From positions 1-64,000 of the forward strand of contig NZ_JAMLIG010000004.1 of NCBI RefSeq assembly GCF_023954305.1: a stretch of DNA of 64,000 nt, read 5' to 3'. A program made the position numbers and the translations under genes. This stretch comes from Mesorhizobium sp. (GTDB taxonomy: Bacteria > Pseudomonadota > Alphaproteobacteria > Rhizobiales > Rhizobiaceae). Under the pieces are notes generated by a model, which worked only from the letters and a program-made list of their open reading frames with translations, was not told the origin of the DNA and made no database searches. Below, piece after piece: positions 49,864-58,251 of the stretch. Within the stretch, counting starts at the first letter, position 1, and each line of letters starts with the position of its first letter.

Positions 49864-50355
49864 TCAGGCGCTCGCGGAGGACGACTCCTTGTCGAGCACC
49901 ATGTAGTCGAGGGGCAGTTCGGTCGTGTACTTGATCTGCTCCATGGCGAAGGACGACGACACGTCGCGGATCTCGATCTTGGCGATCAGTTTCTTGTAGA
50001 ACGCGTCGTACGCCGCGATATCGGGCACCACGACCCGGATCAGATAGTCCACGTCCCCGCTCATCCGGTAGAACTCGACCACTTCCGGAAACTCCTGCAC
50101 GACTTCCGAAAAGCGCTTCAGCCATTCGAGGCTGTGCGACGACGTGCGGATCGAGATGAACACGGTCACCCTCGTATTGACCTTGACCGGATCGAGGATC
50201 GCGACCCGGCGTCGGATCACGCCTTCCTCCTCCAGCTTCTGGATCCGGCGCCAGCATGGCGTCGTCGACAGGCCGACCTTCTTCGCCACGTCGGCCACGG
50301 CGAGCGTGGAATCCTCCTGCAGCAGGCGAAGTATTTTGCGGTCGAGGCGATCCAT
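49864..50355 (-). CDS. Lrp/AsnC family transcriptional regulator
   Basis: The 163-residue protein has an N-terminal helix-turn-helix (LDRKILRLLQEDSTLAVADV, KKVGLSTTPCWRRIQKLEEE) and a C-terminal RAM ligand domain (VTVFISIRTSSHSLEWLKRF, GDVDYLIRVVVPDIAAYDAF). Such regulators sense amino acids. It is convergent with the DUF3299 gene with a 7-base gap. Target genes cannot be read from the sequence; the nearby amino-acid importer is one option. Confidence 0.93.
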   Translation of the reverse strand: MDRLDRKILRLLQEDSTLAVADVAKKVGLSTTPCWRRIQKLEEEGVIRRRVAILDPVKVNTRVTVFISIRTSSHSLEWLKRFSEVVQEFPEVVEFYRMSGDVDYLIRVVVPDIAAYDAFYKKLIAKIEIRDVSSSFAMEQIKYTTELPLDYMVLDKESSSASA

Positions 50356-50434
50356 CGGGATTCTCCGGCAAGAATTACCCTTCAGATGCCAGATTCAGGA
50401 ATGTCTTTTCAAGGCAAATCCATGCTACCCAGCC

Positions 50435-51079
50435 TTACTTAGGGAGCATAGAATTCCAATCCGCCTGGATCCTGGCCTTGACCTCCGCCCTCAGTCTCGG
50501 CAACAGTTCCGCCTCGAACCACGGATTCCGCTTCAGCCAGCCGGTGTTGCGCCACGAGGGGTGCGGCAGCGGCAGCACCCGCGGCAAGGTGTCCGCCTCG
50601 AATATCTCGCGCCAGCGCGCGACGGTCTCCGACAGGCTGCCGGCACGCCGATCGCCCATGTGCCAGGCCTGGGCATAGATGCCGATCGCCAGCACCAGAT
50701 CGATCTGCGGCATCAAGTCCATCAACGGCTGGCGCCAGGCCGGCGCGCATTCGCGCCGCGGGGGCAGGTCGCCGCCCTTCGCATCCTGCCCCGGAAAGCA
50801 GAATCCCATCGGCAGGATGGCGAATTTCCCGGTGTCGTAGAAATCGTCGCGGGTGACGCCGAGCCATTCGCGCAGGCGGTCGCCGGAGCGGTCGTTGAAC
50901 GGAATCCCCGTCGCATGCACCTTGGTGCCGGGCGCCTGGCCTGCGATCAGGATGCGTGCGGTCGAGGAGGGCGATAGCACCGGCCTCGGTTCGTGCGGCA
51001 GCGGCCTGCCCAGCGGCGCGTCGCGGCAGATGCGGCAGGCGCGGACACGTTGCGCCAGCGCCCGCAGCGCCTCGTCCAT
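50435..51079 (-). CDS. Uracil-DNA glycosylase family protein, Fe-S type
   Basis: The 214-residue protein has motif A-like LIAGQAPGTKVHATGIPFND and motif B-like PLPHPSWRNTGW. Four cysteines fit a 4Fe-4S cluster in the family 4/5 spacing: C15-x2-C18 and C94-x16-C111. The canonical catalytic Asp/His pattern differs from Ung, so the lesion preference is open. Its ATG overlaps the GST stop. Confidence 0.85.
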   Translation of the reverse strand: MDEALRALAQRVRACRICRDAPLGRPLPHEPRPVLSPSSTARILIAGQAPGTKVHATGIPFNDRSGDRLREWLGVTRDDFYDTGKFAILPMGFCFPGQDAKGGDLPPRRECAPAWRQPLMDLMPQIDLVLAIGIYAQAWHMGDRRAGSLSETVARWREIFEADTLPRVLPLPHPSWRNTGWLKRNPWFEAELLPRLRAEVKARIQADWNSMLPK

Positions 51080-51690
51080 CAGGCGGCGGCACTCGGCCGC
51101 GCCGCGATTGCCGCGTGCCAGCGCTTCACGTTGGCGAACTCGTCAGGCACCGCGATGCGCGCCGGCTTGAGGAAGTCCATCGCAACCAGGCCGGTGATGT
51201 CGGCGACCGAATAGGCGTCCCCGGCGGCGAATTCCCGGGAGGCGAGTTCGCGGTCGAGGATTGCCATGAACTCGAGCGCCTTCGGCTTGTTCGCCTCGCC
51301 CCATTCCGGGATCTGCGGGATCTCCCATTCCTTCATCGCCGGATGGATATGCCGGAACGCATTGGCCACGACCGCCAGGAAGTTCAGCTCCATCCGCCGC
51401 TGCCACATCTCGACCAGCGCCTTGCCCAGCGCGCCGGTGCCGAACATCGGCGGCTCGGGATTGAGTTCCTCGAAATAGCGGCAGATCGCGATCGATTCCG
51501 TGAGGATGGTGCCGTCGTCGAGTTCGAGCACCGGAAGCCGTTTCAGCGGATTGCGGGAGGCGACCGGCTCGGACTTGTGGCCGAGCGCACCCATGTCGAT
51601 CGGCACCAGCGGCACCGACAGGCCCTTTTCGGCCAGATAGATGCGCACCCGGCGCGGGTTCGGCGCCCGTCCGCCATCATAGAGCTTCAT
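51079..51690 (-). CDS. Glutathione S-transferase
   Basis: The 203-residue protein has the thioredoxin-like N-domain (MKLYDGGRAPNPRRVRIYLA, KRLPVLELDDGTILTESIAI) and the all-helical C-domain (EMWQRRMELNFLAVVANAFR, AYSVADITGLVAMDF). ILTESIAI carries the glutathione Glu-Ser pair. The ATG at 51690 gives the family start. Substrate unknown. It precedes the glycosylase in a 4-base overlap. Confidence 0.92.
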   Translation of the reverse strand: MKLYDGGRAPNPRRVRIYLAEKGLSVPLVPIDMGALGHKSEPVASRNPLKRLPVLELDDGTILTESIAICRYFEELNPEPPMFGTGALGKALVEMWQRRMELNFLAVVANAFRHIHPAMKEWEIPQIPEWGEANKPKALEFMAILDRELASREFAAGDAYSVADITGLVAMDFLKPARIAVPDEFANVKRWHAAIAARPSAAA

Positions 51691-51725
51691 GCCGTTCCTC
51701 CCGATCGAACAAATGCCGGACCGGC

Positions 51726-52343
51726 TTACCAGCCTGACACCTGTCTCAGCCAGTTGAAAATGGCCTGGACCAAACCGTGTTCCGCTTCGGCCAGCCCGCC
51801 CTGCTGCTCCCGCCAGGCGCGCGGCCGCTCGAATTCGCCGGCCCACAGCCCCTTTCCCGCGCGCCTCGCCGCGAGCTCCGCATCCGCGTAGTGGCCATAG
51901 GCGACCGCCCACCCCTCTTCGACGAGCCTGCGGTTCAGATCGATGTCGCCGGCGCGGCAGACCGCGAGCAGGCGGTCGTATCTGTCCCTCTCCCAGCCCT
52001 CGCAGGTGACAGGGCGGCCGGCGATCAGCGTCTCCAGTTCGCGCCGCGACTGGCGGCCGCAGGCATAGGCGGCGCCGGCCCGGGTGCAGGTCTGGCTGTA
52101 TTCCGGCGCGTCGATGCCGCGCAGCCTGATCCGCCGGCCGGCAAGGGTCAGCGTGTCGCCGTCATTGACCACCGCCCTGCCCTGCGGCCGCACGGTTTCC
52201 GTCCGGTCGAGCCGCGCCGCCACGACCGCCAGCGCGAGGAAGAACAGGACCGTCAGCGCATATTCGGCATAGCGGCGCCCGGCGCTTCGCCTTACGGTTG
52301 TCCGGCGCGGGCGAAAGCGCCCCGGGTTCGCCAAGCGCCTCAT
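51726..52343 (-). CDS. Membrane-anchored thermonuclease (SNase family)
   Basis: The 205-residue protein has a basic N-terminus, one membrane helix (about residues 27-45), then an SNase-type OB fold: VVNDGDTLTLAGRRIRLRGI followed by DAPEYSQTC. The catalytic Arg/Glu/Arg are recognisable in RLRGIDAPE and RDRYDR. Four cysteines in the domain may form disulfides in the periplasm. The gene starts 35 bases before the GST region on the same strand. Confidence 0.9.
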   Translation of the reverse strand: MRRLANPGRFRPRRTTVRRSAGRRYAEYALTVLFFLALAVVAARLDRTETVRPQGRAVVNDGDTLTLAGRRIRLRGIDAPEYSQTCTRAGAAYACGRQSRRELETLIAGRPVTCEGWERDRYDRLLAVCRAGDIDLNRRLVEEGWAVAYGHYADAELAARRAGKGLWAGEFERPRAWREQQGGLAEAEHGLVQAIFNWLRQVSGW

Positions 52344-52418
52344 GTCGGGAAGGGTCTCTTAATCATTCGGAAGTAATTTTCCCTTTGGCATCAGAGACCT
52401 GAGAATTCCCGGCACCGT

Positions 52419-53948
52419 ATGGCGCTCAACCGTTCGACGACGGCAGACAAAAATATTGTGGACCGCACAAAGGCGCACCGCAACAGCGAGGTCGCGCGCG
52501 CGGTGCGCAAGACACGCGACCAGCTGGCGCAGAAATCCGGCAATCCCGTCTTCGACCGTGAGTTGCTGAAGCACCACGCCCGCGCCATGCTCGCCGGCGC
52601 CACGGCGATCCCGATCCTGGTCATGGCGATTGCGCTCGCCGGCATCTTCATGGGGCTCGGCGTCGATATCCTCGTCTGGGCGCTGATCACCGTCACCTGC
52701 TACGCCGCGCTCGCGGTCGTGGCGCGCCGCACCGACCGCAGCGAGGCACAGGCGATCGACGCCGAGGCGACCCGCCGACTCTTCCTGGCGGCGCATTTCA
52801 TCTCCGGTCTCGGCTGGGCCTATTTCGCCACGTTGCAGTGCGATCCCTGCCAGATCGAACCGCTGCCGGTGGTCAAGGCGGTCGTTCTCCTCCTCGCGCT
52901 GTCGGCCACGGCGATCCTCGCCTACGCGCTGCGTGGCGCGCTTCTCGTCACCTTTACGCTCCCCGTCATCGTTTTCACTGCGATATCGGTCGACTTCACC
53001 CAGCCGGTCGAGGCATTGATGGCAGGCCTGGTTCTCGCCGCCCTGCCCTTCTTCATGTACGTCTCGGGCCATCTCAACCAGTCGGCCATCGCCTTCCTGT
53101 CGTTCCGCACCGAAAAGGACTACCTGATCGCCGAGCTGGAAACGGCGAAATCGATGTCCGACGAGGCGCGCCGCCGCGCCGAGGATGCCAATCTGGCCAA
53201 GTCGCGCTTCCTCGCCTCGATGAGCCATGAACTGCGCACGCCGCTCAATGCCATCCTCGGCTTTTCGGAAGTGATGGGCGGCGAGGTGCTGGGGCCGATC
53301 GGCAACCCGACCTACCGCGACTATGCCAACGACATCCACGCCTCGGGACAGCACCTCCTCAACCTGATCAACGAGATCCTCGACCTGTCGCGGATCGAGG
53401 CCGGCCGTTACCGGCTGCACGAGGAACCGATGGGCCTCGCAGACACCGCCGAGGAATGCTGCCACATGATGGAGCTCAAGGCCCGCGCGAAGGATATCCG
53501 CATCGTCCAGCAGTTCGAGCACGGCCTGCCCCGCCTTTTTGCCGACGAGCGCGCCATCCGTCAGATTGCACTCAATCTGCTCTCCAACGCCGTGAAGTTC
53601 ACGCCCACTGGCGGCGAGATCGTCGTCAAGGTCGGCTGGACGGCCGGCGGCGGCCAGTATCTGTCGGTCAGGGACAACGGCCCCGGCATCCCGCAGGACG
53701 AGATCCCGGTGGTGCTTGCCGCCTTCGGCCAGGGCGCGATCGCCATCAAGAGCGCCGAGCAGGGAACGGGGCTCGGCCTGCCGATCGTCCAGGGACTTGT
53801 CGCCATGCACGACGGCGAGTTCGAACTTCGCTCCAAGATCCGCGAAGGAACGGAGGCGATCGCCATCTTCCCGCGTGCGCGCGTGATGGAAAGCTTGCCC
53901 GCCGTGCCAACCGCCCACGGCCCCGGCCGGGGGTCCCGCGCCGCCTGA
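52419..53948 (+). CDS. Membrane sensor histidine kinase (orphan)
   Basis: The 509-residue protein has six hydrophobic helices (about residues 55-215). A coiled-coil (ELETAKSMSDEARRRAEDAN) leads to the HisKA box with phospho-acceptor H270 in SMSHELRTPLNAILGFSEVM. The HATPase domain has NLLSNAVKFTP, DNGPGIP and GTGLGLPIVQGLVAMHDG. No PAS domain lies between the membrane part and the kinase core. The core resembles PleC/DivJ-type cell-cycle kinases of alphaproteobacteria. No response regulator lies next to it. Confidence 0.92.
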   Translation: MALNRSTTADKNIVDRTKAHRNSEVARAVRKTRDQLAQKSGNPVFDRELLKHHARAMLAGATAIPILVMAIALAGIFMGLGVDILVWALITVTCYAALAVVARRTDRSEAQAIDAEATRRLFLAAHFISGLGWAYFATLQCDPCQIEPLPVVKAVVLLLALSATAILAYALRGALLVTFTLPVIVFTAISVDFTQPVEALMAGLVLAALPFFMYVSGHLNQSAIAFLSFRTEKDYLIAELETAKSMSDEARRRAEDANLAKSRFLASMSHELRTPLNAILGFSEVMGGEVLGPIGNPTYRDYANDIHASGQHLLNLINEILDLSRIEAGRYRLHEEPMGLADTAEECCHMMELKARAKDIRIVQQFEHGLPRLFADERAIRQIALNLLSNAVKFTPTGGEIVVKVGWTAGGGQYLSVRDNGPGIPQDEIPVVLAAFGQGAIAIKSAEQGTGLGLPIVQGLVAMHDGEFELRSKIREGTEAIAIFPRARVMESLPAVPTAHGPGRGSRAA

Positions 53949-53959
53949 TAGCCGCTTGC

Positions 53960-54943
53960 TCAGTGATGATGCGCGCTACGCGCCTGGGCAGCGAAGCCCG
54001 CGTGGAGAGAGAGCGCATCGCGCACCGTCGAGGTCGCCAGCGCCGCCGCGGTCCCCTCGCCCGCCGCCAGCCCGTCCGCCAGGAGTGGCTTGAGCCCCAG
54101 CGCCGCCGCCGCACGCGTGCCGGCGCCGGTCGCAGCCTCGGCCAGCAGGCAATGCGCGATCGCCGCCGGATCGATCGCCCACAGCGCCGAGGCGGCGGCG
54201 AGCGCCGTCGTTCCGTCGAGGATCACCGGTACCTTCTCGATCCGAGCGGCGAGGATCGCGCCCGCCATGGCAGCGAATTCGCGTCCGCCGAGCGCGGCAA
54301 GCACGGATAGCGGATCGCCGAGCACCGCCGAATGGGTTTCGAGCGCGTCCGCGACGAGCGTCCCGCGCTTGCCGGCCAGGTCGTCGTCCGGCAGCCAATC
54401 GCTTGGGTCGCCGCCGTGGAGCGCGCAAAACAGCGCCGCCGCCACCGTCTCGTCGCCGGTCGAGCCGATCGATCCGACCAGCACGCAATCGGCGCCGCCG
54501 GCGATGGCCTCCATGCCGAAGGCCATGGTCGCCGCCGCGTTGCGTTCGTCCATCGCGGCGGTCGCGGAAATGTCGCCGGTCGGCAGGTGCAGCGCGAGGT
54601 CGTAGACCTTCAGGCCGATCATGTTCGCCGCGCAGAGATGATTGACCGGCGCGTCGCCGGAACCGCAGGCCCCGACCATCGCCAGCGTCGCGTCCATGCG
54701 CCGCGCGGAAATGCCGTGCCGCGCGATGCCGTGCGTGCCGGCAAACAGCGCCAGCGACGGCCGGCTGATCGACGGCCGCCCGCCCGAGACTCTGGCAAAC
54801 AGCGATGCGATCCCGGCGAGGCGGGACTCCCCCGCGCGGTTGCCCTCGAAGAGATGCGTTACGGCCGCGCCCGCCTCGACCTCCTGCTTCGGCATGCGCT
54901 CGATCAGCGCGCGGAAATCGTCGAGAGGTCTTTGACTGGACAT
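53960..54943 (-). CDS. cobT: Nicotinate-nucleotide-dimethylbenzimidazole phosphoribosyltransferase
   Basis: The 327-residue enzyme makes alpha-ribazole phosphate for the lower ligand of cobalamin. Blocks PSLALFAGTHGIARHGISAR, GDISATAAM, VGSIGSTGDETVAAAL and EGTAAALA fit the family. It ends in a His-rich ARSAHHH. The start MSSQRPLDDFRALI at 54943 gives the standard length. I saw no B12-box in the upstream region, so a cobalamin riboswitch is not evident. Confidence 0.92.
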   Translation of the reverse strand: MSSQRPLDDFRALIERMPKQEVEAGAAVTHLFEGNRAGESRLAGIASLFARVSGGRPSISRPSLALFAGTHGIARHGISARRMDATLAMVGACGSGDAPVNHLCAANMIGLKVYDLALHLPTGDISATAAMDERNAAATMAFGMEAIAGGADCVLVGSIGSTGDETVAAALFCALHGGDPSDWLPDDDLAGKRGTLVADALETHSAVLGDPLSVLAALGGREFAAMAGAILAARIEKVPVILDGTTALAAASALWAIDPAAIAHCLLAEAATGAGTRAAAALGLKPLLADGLAAGEGTAAALATSTVRDALSLHAGFAAQARSAHHH

Positions 54944-54984
54944 AAGCAGGCTTTCGTTCGTTGGACGCCGCCGCCGTCTAACCT

Positions 54985-55014
54985 GCCAGCCCGTCCCGCA
55001 CAATGCGGGCTGGC
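54985..55014. promoter_or_regulatory. Nested inverted repeat in the cobT/DUF1289 divergent region
   Basis: GCCAGCCCG and CGGGCTGGC form 9-base arms. Inside, CCCGCA and TGCGGG form a competing 6-base stem. The site lies 42-71 bases from the cobT start and close before the DUF1289 gene. Confidence 0.45.
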
Positions 55015-55070
55015 CCTTGCATAGGCCGGGCGATTGCCCCAAATGCGGGGGAAGCACTCAGGACGACGCC

Positions 55071-55304
55071 TTGGCCGCCATCGAATCCCCCTGCATCCTC
55101 GTCTGCTCGATCGATCTGGCGACGGGATATTGCTTCGGCTGCGGACGCACGCGTGACGAGATCGGCGCCTGGCTGACGATGACGCCCGAAACGCGACGCG
55201 CCGTCATGGCCGAGCTTCCGGCGCGGCTTGCGACCGTCGAGCGGCGCCCGCGCCGCGAGACAAGGCGCAGCCGCATGGCGCGCGAGCGGGCGGAAGGTCT
55301 CTGA
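55071..55304 (+). CDS. DUF1289 family protein (putative Fe-S / Zn-binding)
   Basis: The 77-residue protein has the family core IESPCILVCSIDLATGYCFG followed by CGRTRDEIGAW, with four conserved cysteines that may bind iron-sulfur or zinc. A basic C-terminal tail follows. I chose the TTG at 55071 because the conserved domain begins there and CAGGACG lies 5-7 bases upstream; the frame stays open to a TTG at 55017. Function unknown. It is 1 base from the next gene. Confidence 0.78.
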   Translation: MAAIESPCILVCSIDLATGYCFGCGRTRDEIGAWLTMTPETRRAVMAELPARLATVERRPRRETRRSRMARERAEGL

Positions 55305-55305
55305 G

Positions 55306-56007
55306 ATGAGCCGCTTCTGGTGGTTCATCGCGGCAATCATGGGCGTCGGCCTCGTCCTTCTCGTGTTCGCCGGCGAGTCCGGGCAAGTGATGGGCATCGA
55401 AGACGACGTTTTCGGCCGGCTGCTCTATCTCGGCATCTTCGGCGCGGTGGTGGCCTCCGGCATTCTCGGCTCCGGCATCCCCATCGGCACGGCCGGGCGC
55501 AGCCTGGCGATGTGGCTCGTCATCGTCGTCGGCTTCATTGCAATCTACCAGTACCGCTACGAATTGCAGGACATCGGCAGCCGTCTGACCGCCGGCCTGA
55601 TCCCCGGCAGCCCGATCTCGATGACGGCGTCGGATGGCAGCCGCACCGTGATCCTGGACAAGCAGGGCGGCCATTTCCAGGCACTGGCCGAGGTCGACGG
55701 ACGTCGAGTGCGCTTCATCGTCGACACGGGCGCCACCACCACCGTCCTGAGCAGCGCGGACGCCGCCGCCGCCGGCTTTGACGTCGGATTGCTGTCCTTC
55801 AGCGTCCCGATCTCGACCGCCAACGGCGCGGCCCGCGCCGCCCGCGTCACCGCGGACGAAATCCGCATCGGCGACATCGTCAGGAGCCGGCAGGTCATGC
55901 TCGTCGCCCAGGCCGGCGCGCTCGAAACGAGCCTGCTCGGCATGAGCTTCCTGTCCTCGCTGTCGGGCTACGACGTGCGCGGCGACCGCATGGTCCTGAT
56001 CGACTGA
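55306..56007 (+). CDS. Retropepsin-like aspartic protease (TIGR02281-type) with membrane anchor
   Basis: The 233-residue protein has three N-terminal membrane helices (about residues 3-22, 33-55, 61-80) and a periplasmic or cytoplasmic retropepsin-like domain. Its catalytic triad motif is VRFIVDTGATTTVLS and it ends LLGMSFLSSLSGYDVRGDRM. Members are clan AA single-lobe aspartic proteases that act as dimers. Substrate unknown. Confidence 0.88.
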   Translation: MSRFWWFIAAIMGVGLVLLVFAGESGQVMGIEDDVFGRLLYLGIFGAVVASGILGSGIPIGTAGRSLAMWLVIVVGFIAIYQYRYELQDIGSRLTAGLIPGSPISMTASDGSRTVILDKQGGHFQALAEVDGRRVRFIVDTGATTTVLSSADAAAAGFDVGLLSFSVPISTANGAARAARVTADEIRIGDIVRSRQVMLVAQAGALETSLLGMSFLSSLSGYDVRGDRMVLID

Positions 56008-56014
56008 GGCCGCG

Positions 56015-56830
56015 TCAGAGCAGGCTGATCGCGAAGCGCGCCGAGGCGAAGAGGCAGAACAGGCCGAAGCCGATTTCGAGCTGGCGCTTCTTCAGCGCAT
56101 GCGCCAGCCGCACGCCCATCGGCGTGACCACCATCGCGATCGGGATGATCACCGCGAAGGCGATCCAGTTGACATAGCCGGTCGAACCCATCGGCAGCAG
56201 CGGGTCGCCCCAGCCGGCGAGTATGTAGCCGATCGTTCCCGGGATGGCGATCAGCACCCCGACGCCCGACGAGGTCGCGACCGCCTGGTGCATCGGGCGC
56301 CCGTAGAGCGACATGAAAGTGTTGTTCATCACGCCACCGCCGATGCCCATCAAGGTCGACAGGTAGCCGATCAGAACCCCGATAATCGTGCGTGTCGGAT
56401 TGCCGGGGATCTCGCGCCCGAGCCGCCAGGACTCGCGGTTGAACAGCAGCCTCAAGCCGACGGCGAGCACGATCGCGGCGAAGGCGCCGCGCAGTTGGCC
56501 GCTCGACAGATAGGCCGCGGTCAGCGAGGCGAGCACGACGCCAACCGGCACGGGGATCAGGAAGCTCTTCAGAAGGTCCATGTCGACGACCCCTCGCGCA
56601 TGGTGCGCCTGGAAGGAGCGCAGCGACGTCGGAATGATGATCGCCAGCGACGAGCCGACCGAGACATGCATGCGCACGCTCTCGTCCACGCCGAGCATGC
56701 CCAGCATCTGATAGAATACCGGCACCAGGACAGCGCCGCCGCCGATACCGAAGACGCCGGCGAGCAGGCCGGAGACAATTCCCGACACTGCGATGGCCGC
56801 CACGAAGGCGAGAACTTCCTCTATGGGCAT
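56015..56830 (-). CDS. TauE/SafE family sulfite/sulfonate exporter
   Basis: The 271-residue membrane protein has eight helices and the family motif GLLAGVFGIGGGAVLVPVFY repeated in divergent form as TLMGIGGGVMNNTFMSL. It is predicted to export organosulfur or sulfite-type anions. No sulfur-oxidation genes lie in the window. It is convergent with the retropepsin gene. Confidence 0.9.
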   Translation of the reverse strand: MPIEEVLAFVAAIAVSGIVSGLLAGVFGIGGGAVLVPVFYQMLGMLGVDESVRMHVSVGSSLAIIIPTSLRSFQAHHARGVVDMDLLKSFLIPVPVGVVLASLTAAYLSSGQLRGAFAAIVLAVGLRLLFNRESWRLGREIPGNPTRTIIGVLIGYLSTLMGIGGGVMNNTFMSLYGRPMHQAVATSSGVGVLIAIPGTIGYILAGWGDPLLPMGSTGYVNWIAFAVIIPIAMVVTPMGVRLAHALKKRQLEIGFGLFCLFASARFAISLL

Positions 56831-56872
56831 TCTCGCCCTCCGCGACGCTCGACAAAATAGCTTGGGTGGCGT

Positions 56873-57871
56873 TCAGGCAGCGCGCAGACCGGGATCGGGC
56901 TCGACGCTTGCGAAAGCACGACGGATCACTTCCGGACCCGCCCCCGGTCGCGTCGCCTCGGTGGAAAGGATCTGCCGGAAGCGCCGCGCGCCTTTCTTTC
57001 CGTGAAACATCCCGACCATGTGTCGCGTCACCTGGCCGAGCTTGCCGCCCGCTTCGATGTGCCGCCCGGCATAGGCGGTCATCGCCTCGATGAGCGCATC
57101 CGGATCGAATGCACGCAAAGGCTCGCCGTAGAACCGCGCATCGACCTCGGCCAGGATGTCGGGCGTGTGATAGGCGGCGCGGCCGAGCATTGCGCCGTCG
57201 ACATGCGCCAGATGCCCCTCCGCCTCATCCAGAGACTGAATTCCGCCGTTTATGCCAATGAATTTGCTAGGATACCGCGCCTTGAGCCGGTAGACTCTCG
57301 CATAATCGAGCGGCGGGATATCGCGGTTCTCCTTCGGGCTCAATCCTTCCAGCCAGGCTTTCCGCGCGTGCACCCACAGCGCGTCGGCGCCGGCCTCGAA
57401 CACCCCGTCCGCCAGCGCATCGAGGGCGGTCTCGGTGTCCTGATCGTCGACGCCGATCCGGCTTTTCACCGTCACCGGCACATCGACCGCGCGTTTGATC
57501 GCCGCGACGCAGTCGGCCACGAGGCCCGGCGTGCGCATCAGGCAGGCGCCGAAGGTTCCCGACTGAACGCGGTCGGAGGGGCAGCCGCAATTGAGGTTGA
57601 TCTCGTCATAGCCGAACTCCGCCCCGATCCGCGCCGCCTCGGCGAGTTTCTCCGGCTCCGACCCGCCGAGCTGCAACGCGACCGGATGTTCGGCTGCGTC
57701 GAAACCGAGCAGCCGCTGCCGGTCGCCATGGATCACCGCGTCGGCCACCACCATCTCGGTGTAGAGCAGCGCGCGCCGCGTCAGCTGGCGATGGAGGAAC
57801 CGGCAATGCCGGTCCGTCCAGTCCATCATCGGCGCGACGGCAATTCTATGCTGTTGATATTCCTGCATCAT
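56873..57871 (-). CDS. dusA: tRNA-dihydrouridine(20/20a) synthase DusA
   Basis: The 332-residue flavoenzyme reduces uridines 20 and 20a in tRNA D-loops. FMN-site motifs RIAVAPMMDWTDRHCRFLHR, the catalytic cysteine in EINLNCGCPSDRVQSG, VTVKSRIGVDDQD and LWVHARKAWLEGLSPKEN are present. Two adjacent ATGs (57871 and 57868) follow AGGG; the second has better spacing. The frame upstream is open but Arg-rich and not protein-like. Confidence 0.94.
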   Translation of the reverse strand: MMQEYQQHRIAVAPMMDWTDRHCRFLHRQLTRRALLYTEMVVADAVIHGDRQRLLGFDAAEHPVALQLGGSEPEKLAEAARIGAEFGYDEINLNCGCPSDRVQSGTFGACLMRTPGLVADCVAAIKRAVDVPVTVKSRIGVDDQDTETALDALADGVFEAGADALWVHARKAWLEGLSPKENRDIPPLDYARVYRLKARYPSKFIGINGGIQSLDEAEGHLAHVDGAMLGRAAYHTPDILAEVDARFYGEPLRAFDPDALIEAMTAYAGRHIEAGGKLGQVTRHMVGMFHGKKGARRFRQILSTEATRPGAGPEVIRRAFASVEPDPGLRAA

Positions 57872-58251
57872 ATCCCTGTGCATCGACGCAGCCGCGTCGC
57901 CGTTCAACCTCTCTCTACGCCATTTTGCGGCGCCGTACGCCACGCTTTTTGCGTCGCAAGGCACGCGGGCCGCTTGGATCTCGCCCGGTTGCGCCAAACG
58001 CTCCTCCGATCGGCGATGGTCCAGATCCGTCACAAGGCCGCCGTGAACCGATTTGCCGGCCGCCGGGCATAGACCGCGTGAATGCATCCTATCATAGCTA
58101 TCCATTCGACAGATGCTAGCCGAGTGGATAGGGTCAGTCATGACCGGTGGGAGGAGCCGGCCGGTCCGTTGACCCTGGCCGAATGCATCGTCCCCCGGAT
58201 GGTCCGTCTTCGGAAGAGATCCCGATCGAGCGCTTTGAGGATAGTGCCCGC
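57872..58251. other. dusA / cyclase-operon divergent region
   Basis: These 380 bases hold no credible gene. The half near dusA shows nothing notable. The half near the forward operon carries two adjacent inverted repeats at 58099-58145, described separately. Confidence 0.6.
58099..58145. promoter_or_regulatory. Double inverted repeat, candidate operator of the cyclase operon
   Basis: TATCCATTCG (58099-58108) and CGAGTGGATA (58121-58130) form 10-base arms with one mismatch around 12 bases. GGTCA (58132-58136) and TGACC (58141-58145) form a second perfect dyad next to it. They sit about 110-150 bases before the ATG. The size fits a GntR-, IclR- or LysR-type site; no regulator gene is adjacent in the window. 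Confidence 0.5.

Noticed and set aside
54944..55016. Cobalamin riboswitch before cobT
   Set aside because: The leader is short and lacks the conserved B12-box sequence. Only a nested hairpin is visible.
57872..58251. N-terminal extension of DusA by about 130 codons
   Set aside because: The frame is open but the product is Arg/Ser/Pro-rich and unlike DusA. The two ATGs at 57868-57871 have a ribosome site and give the family length.
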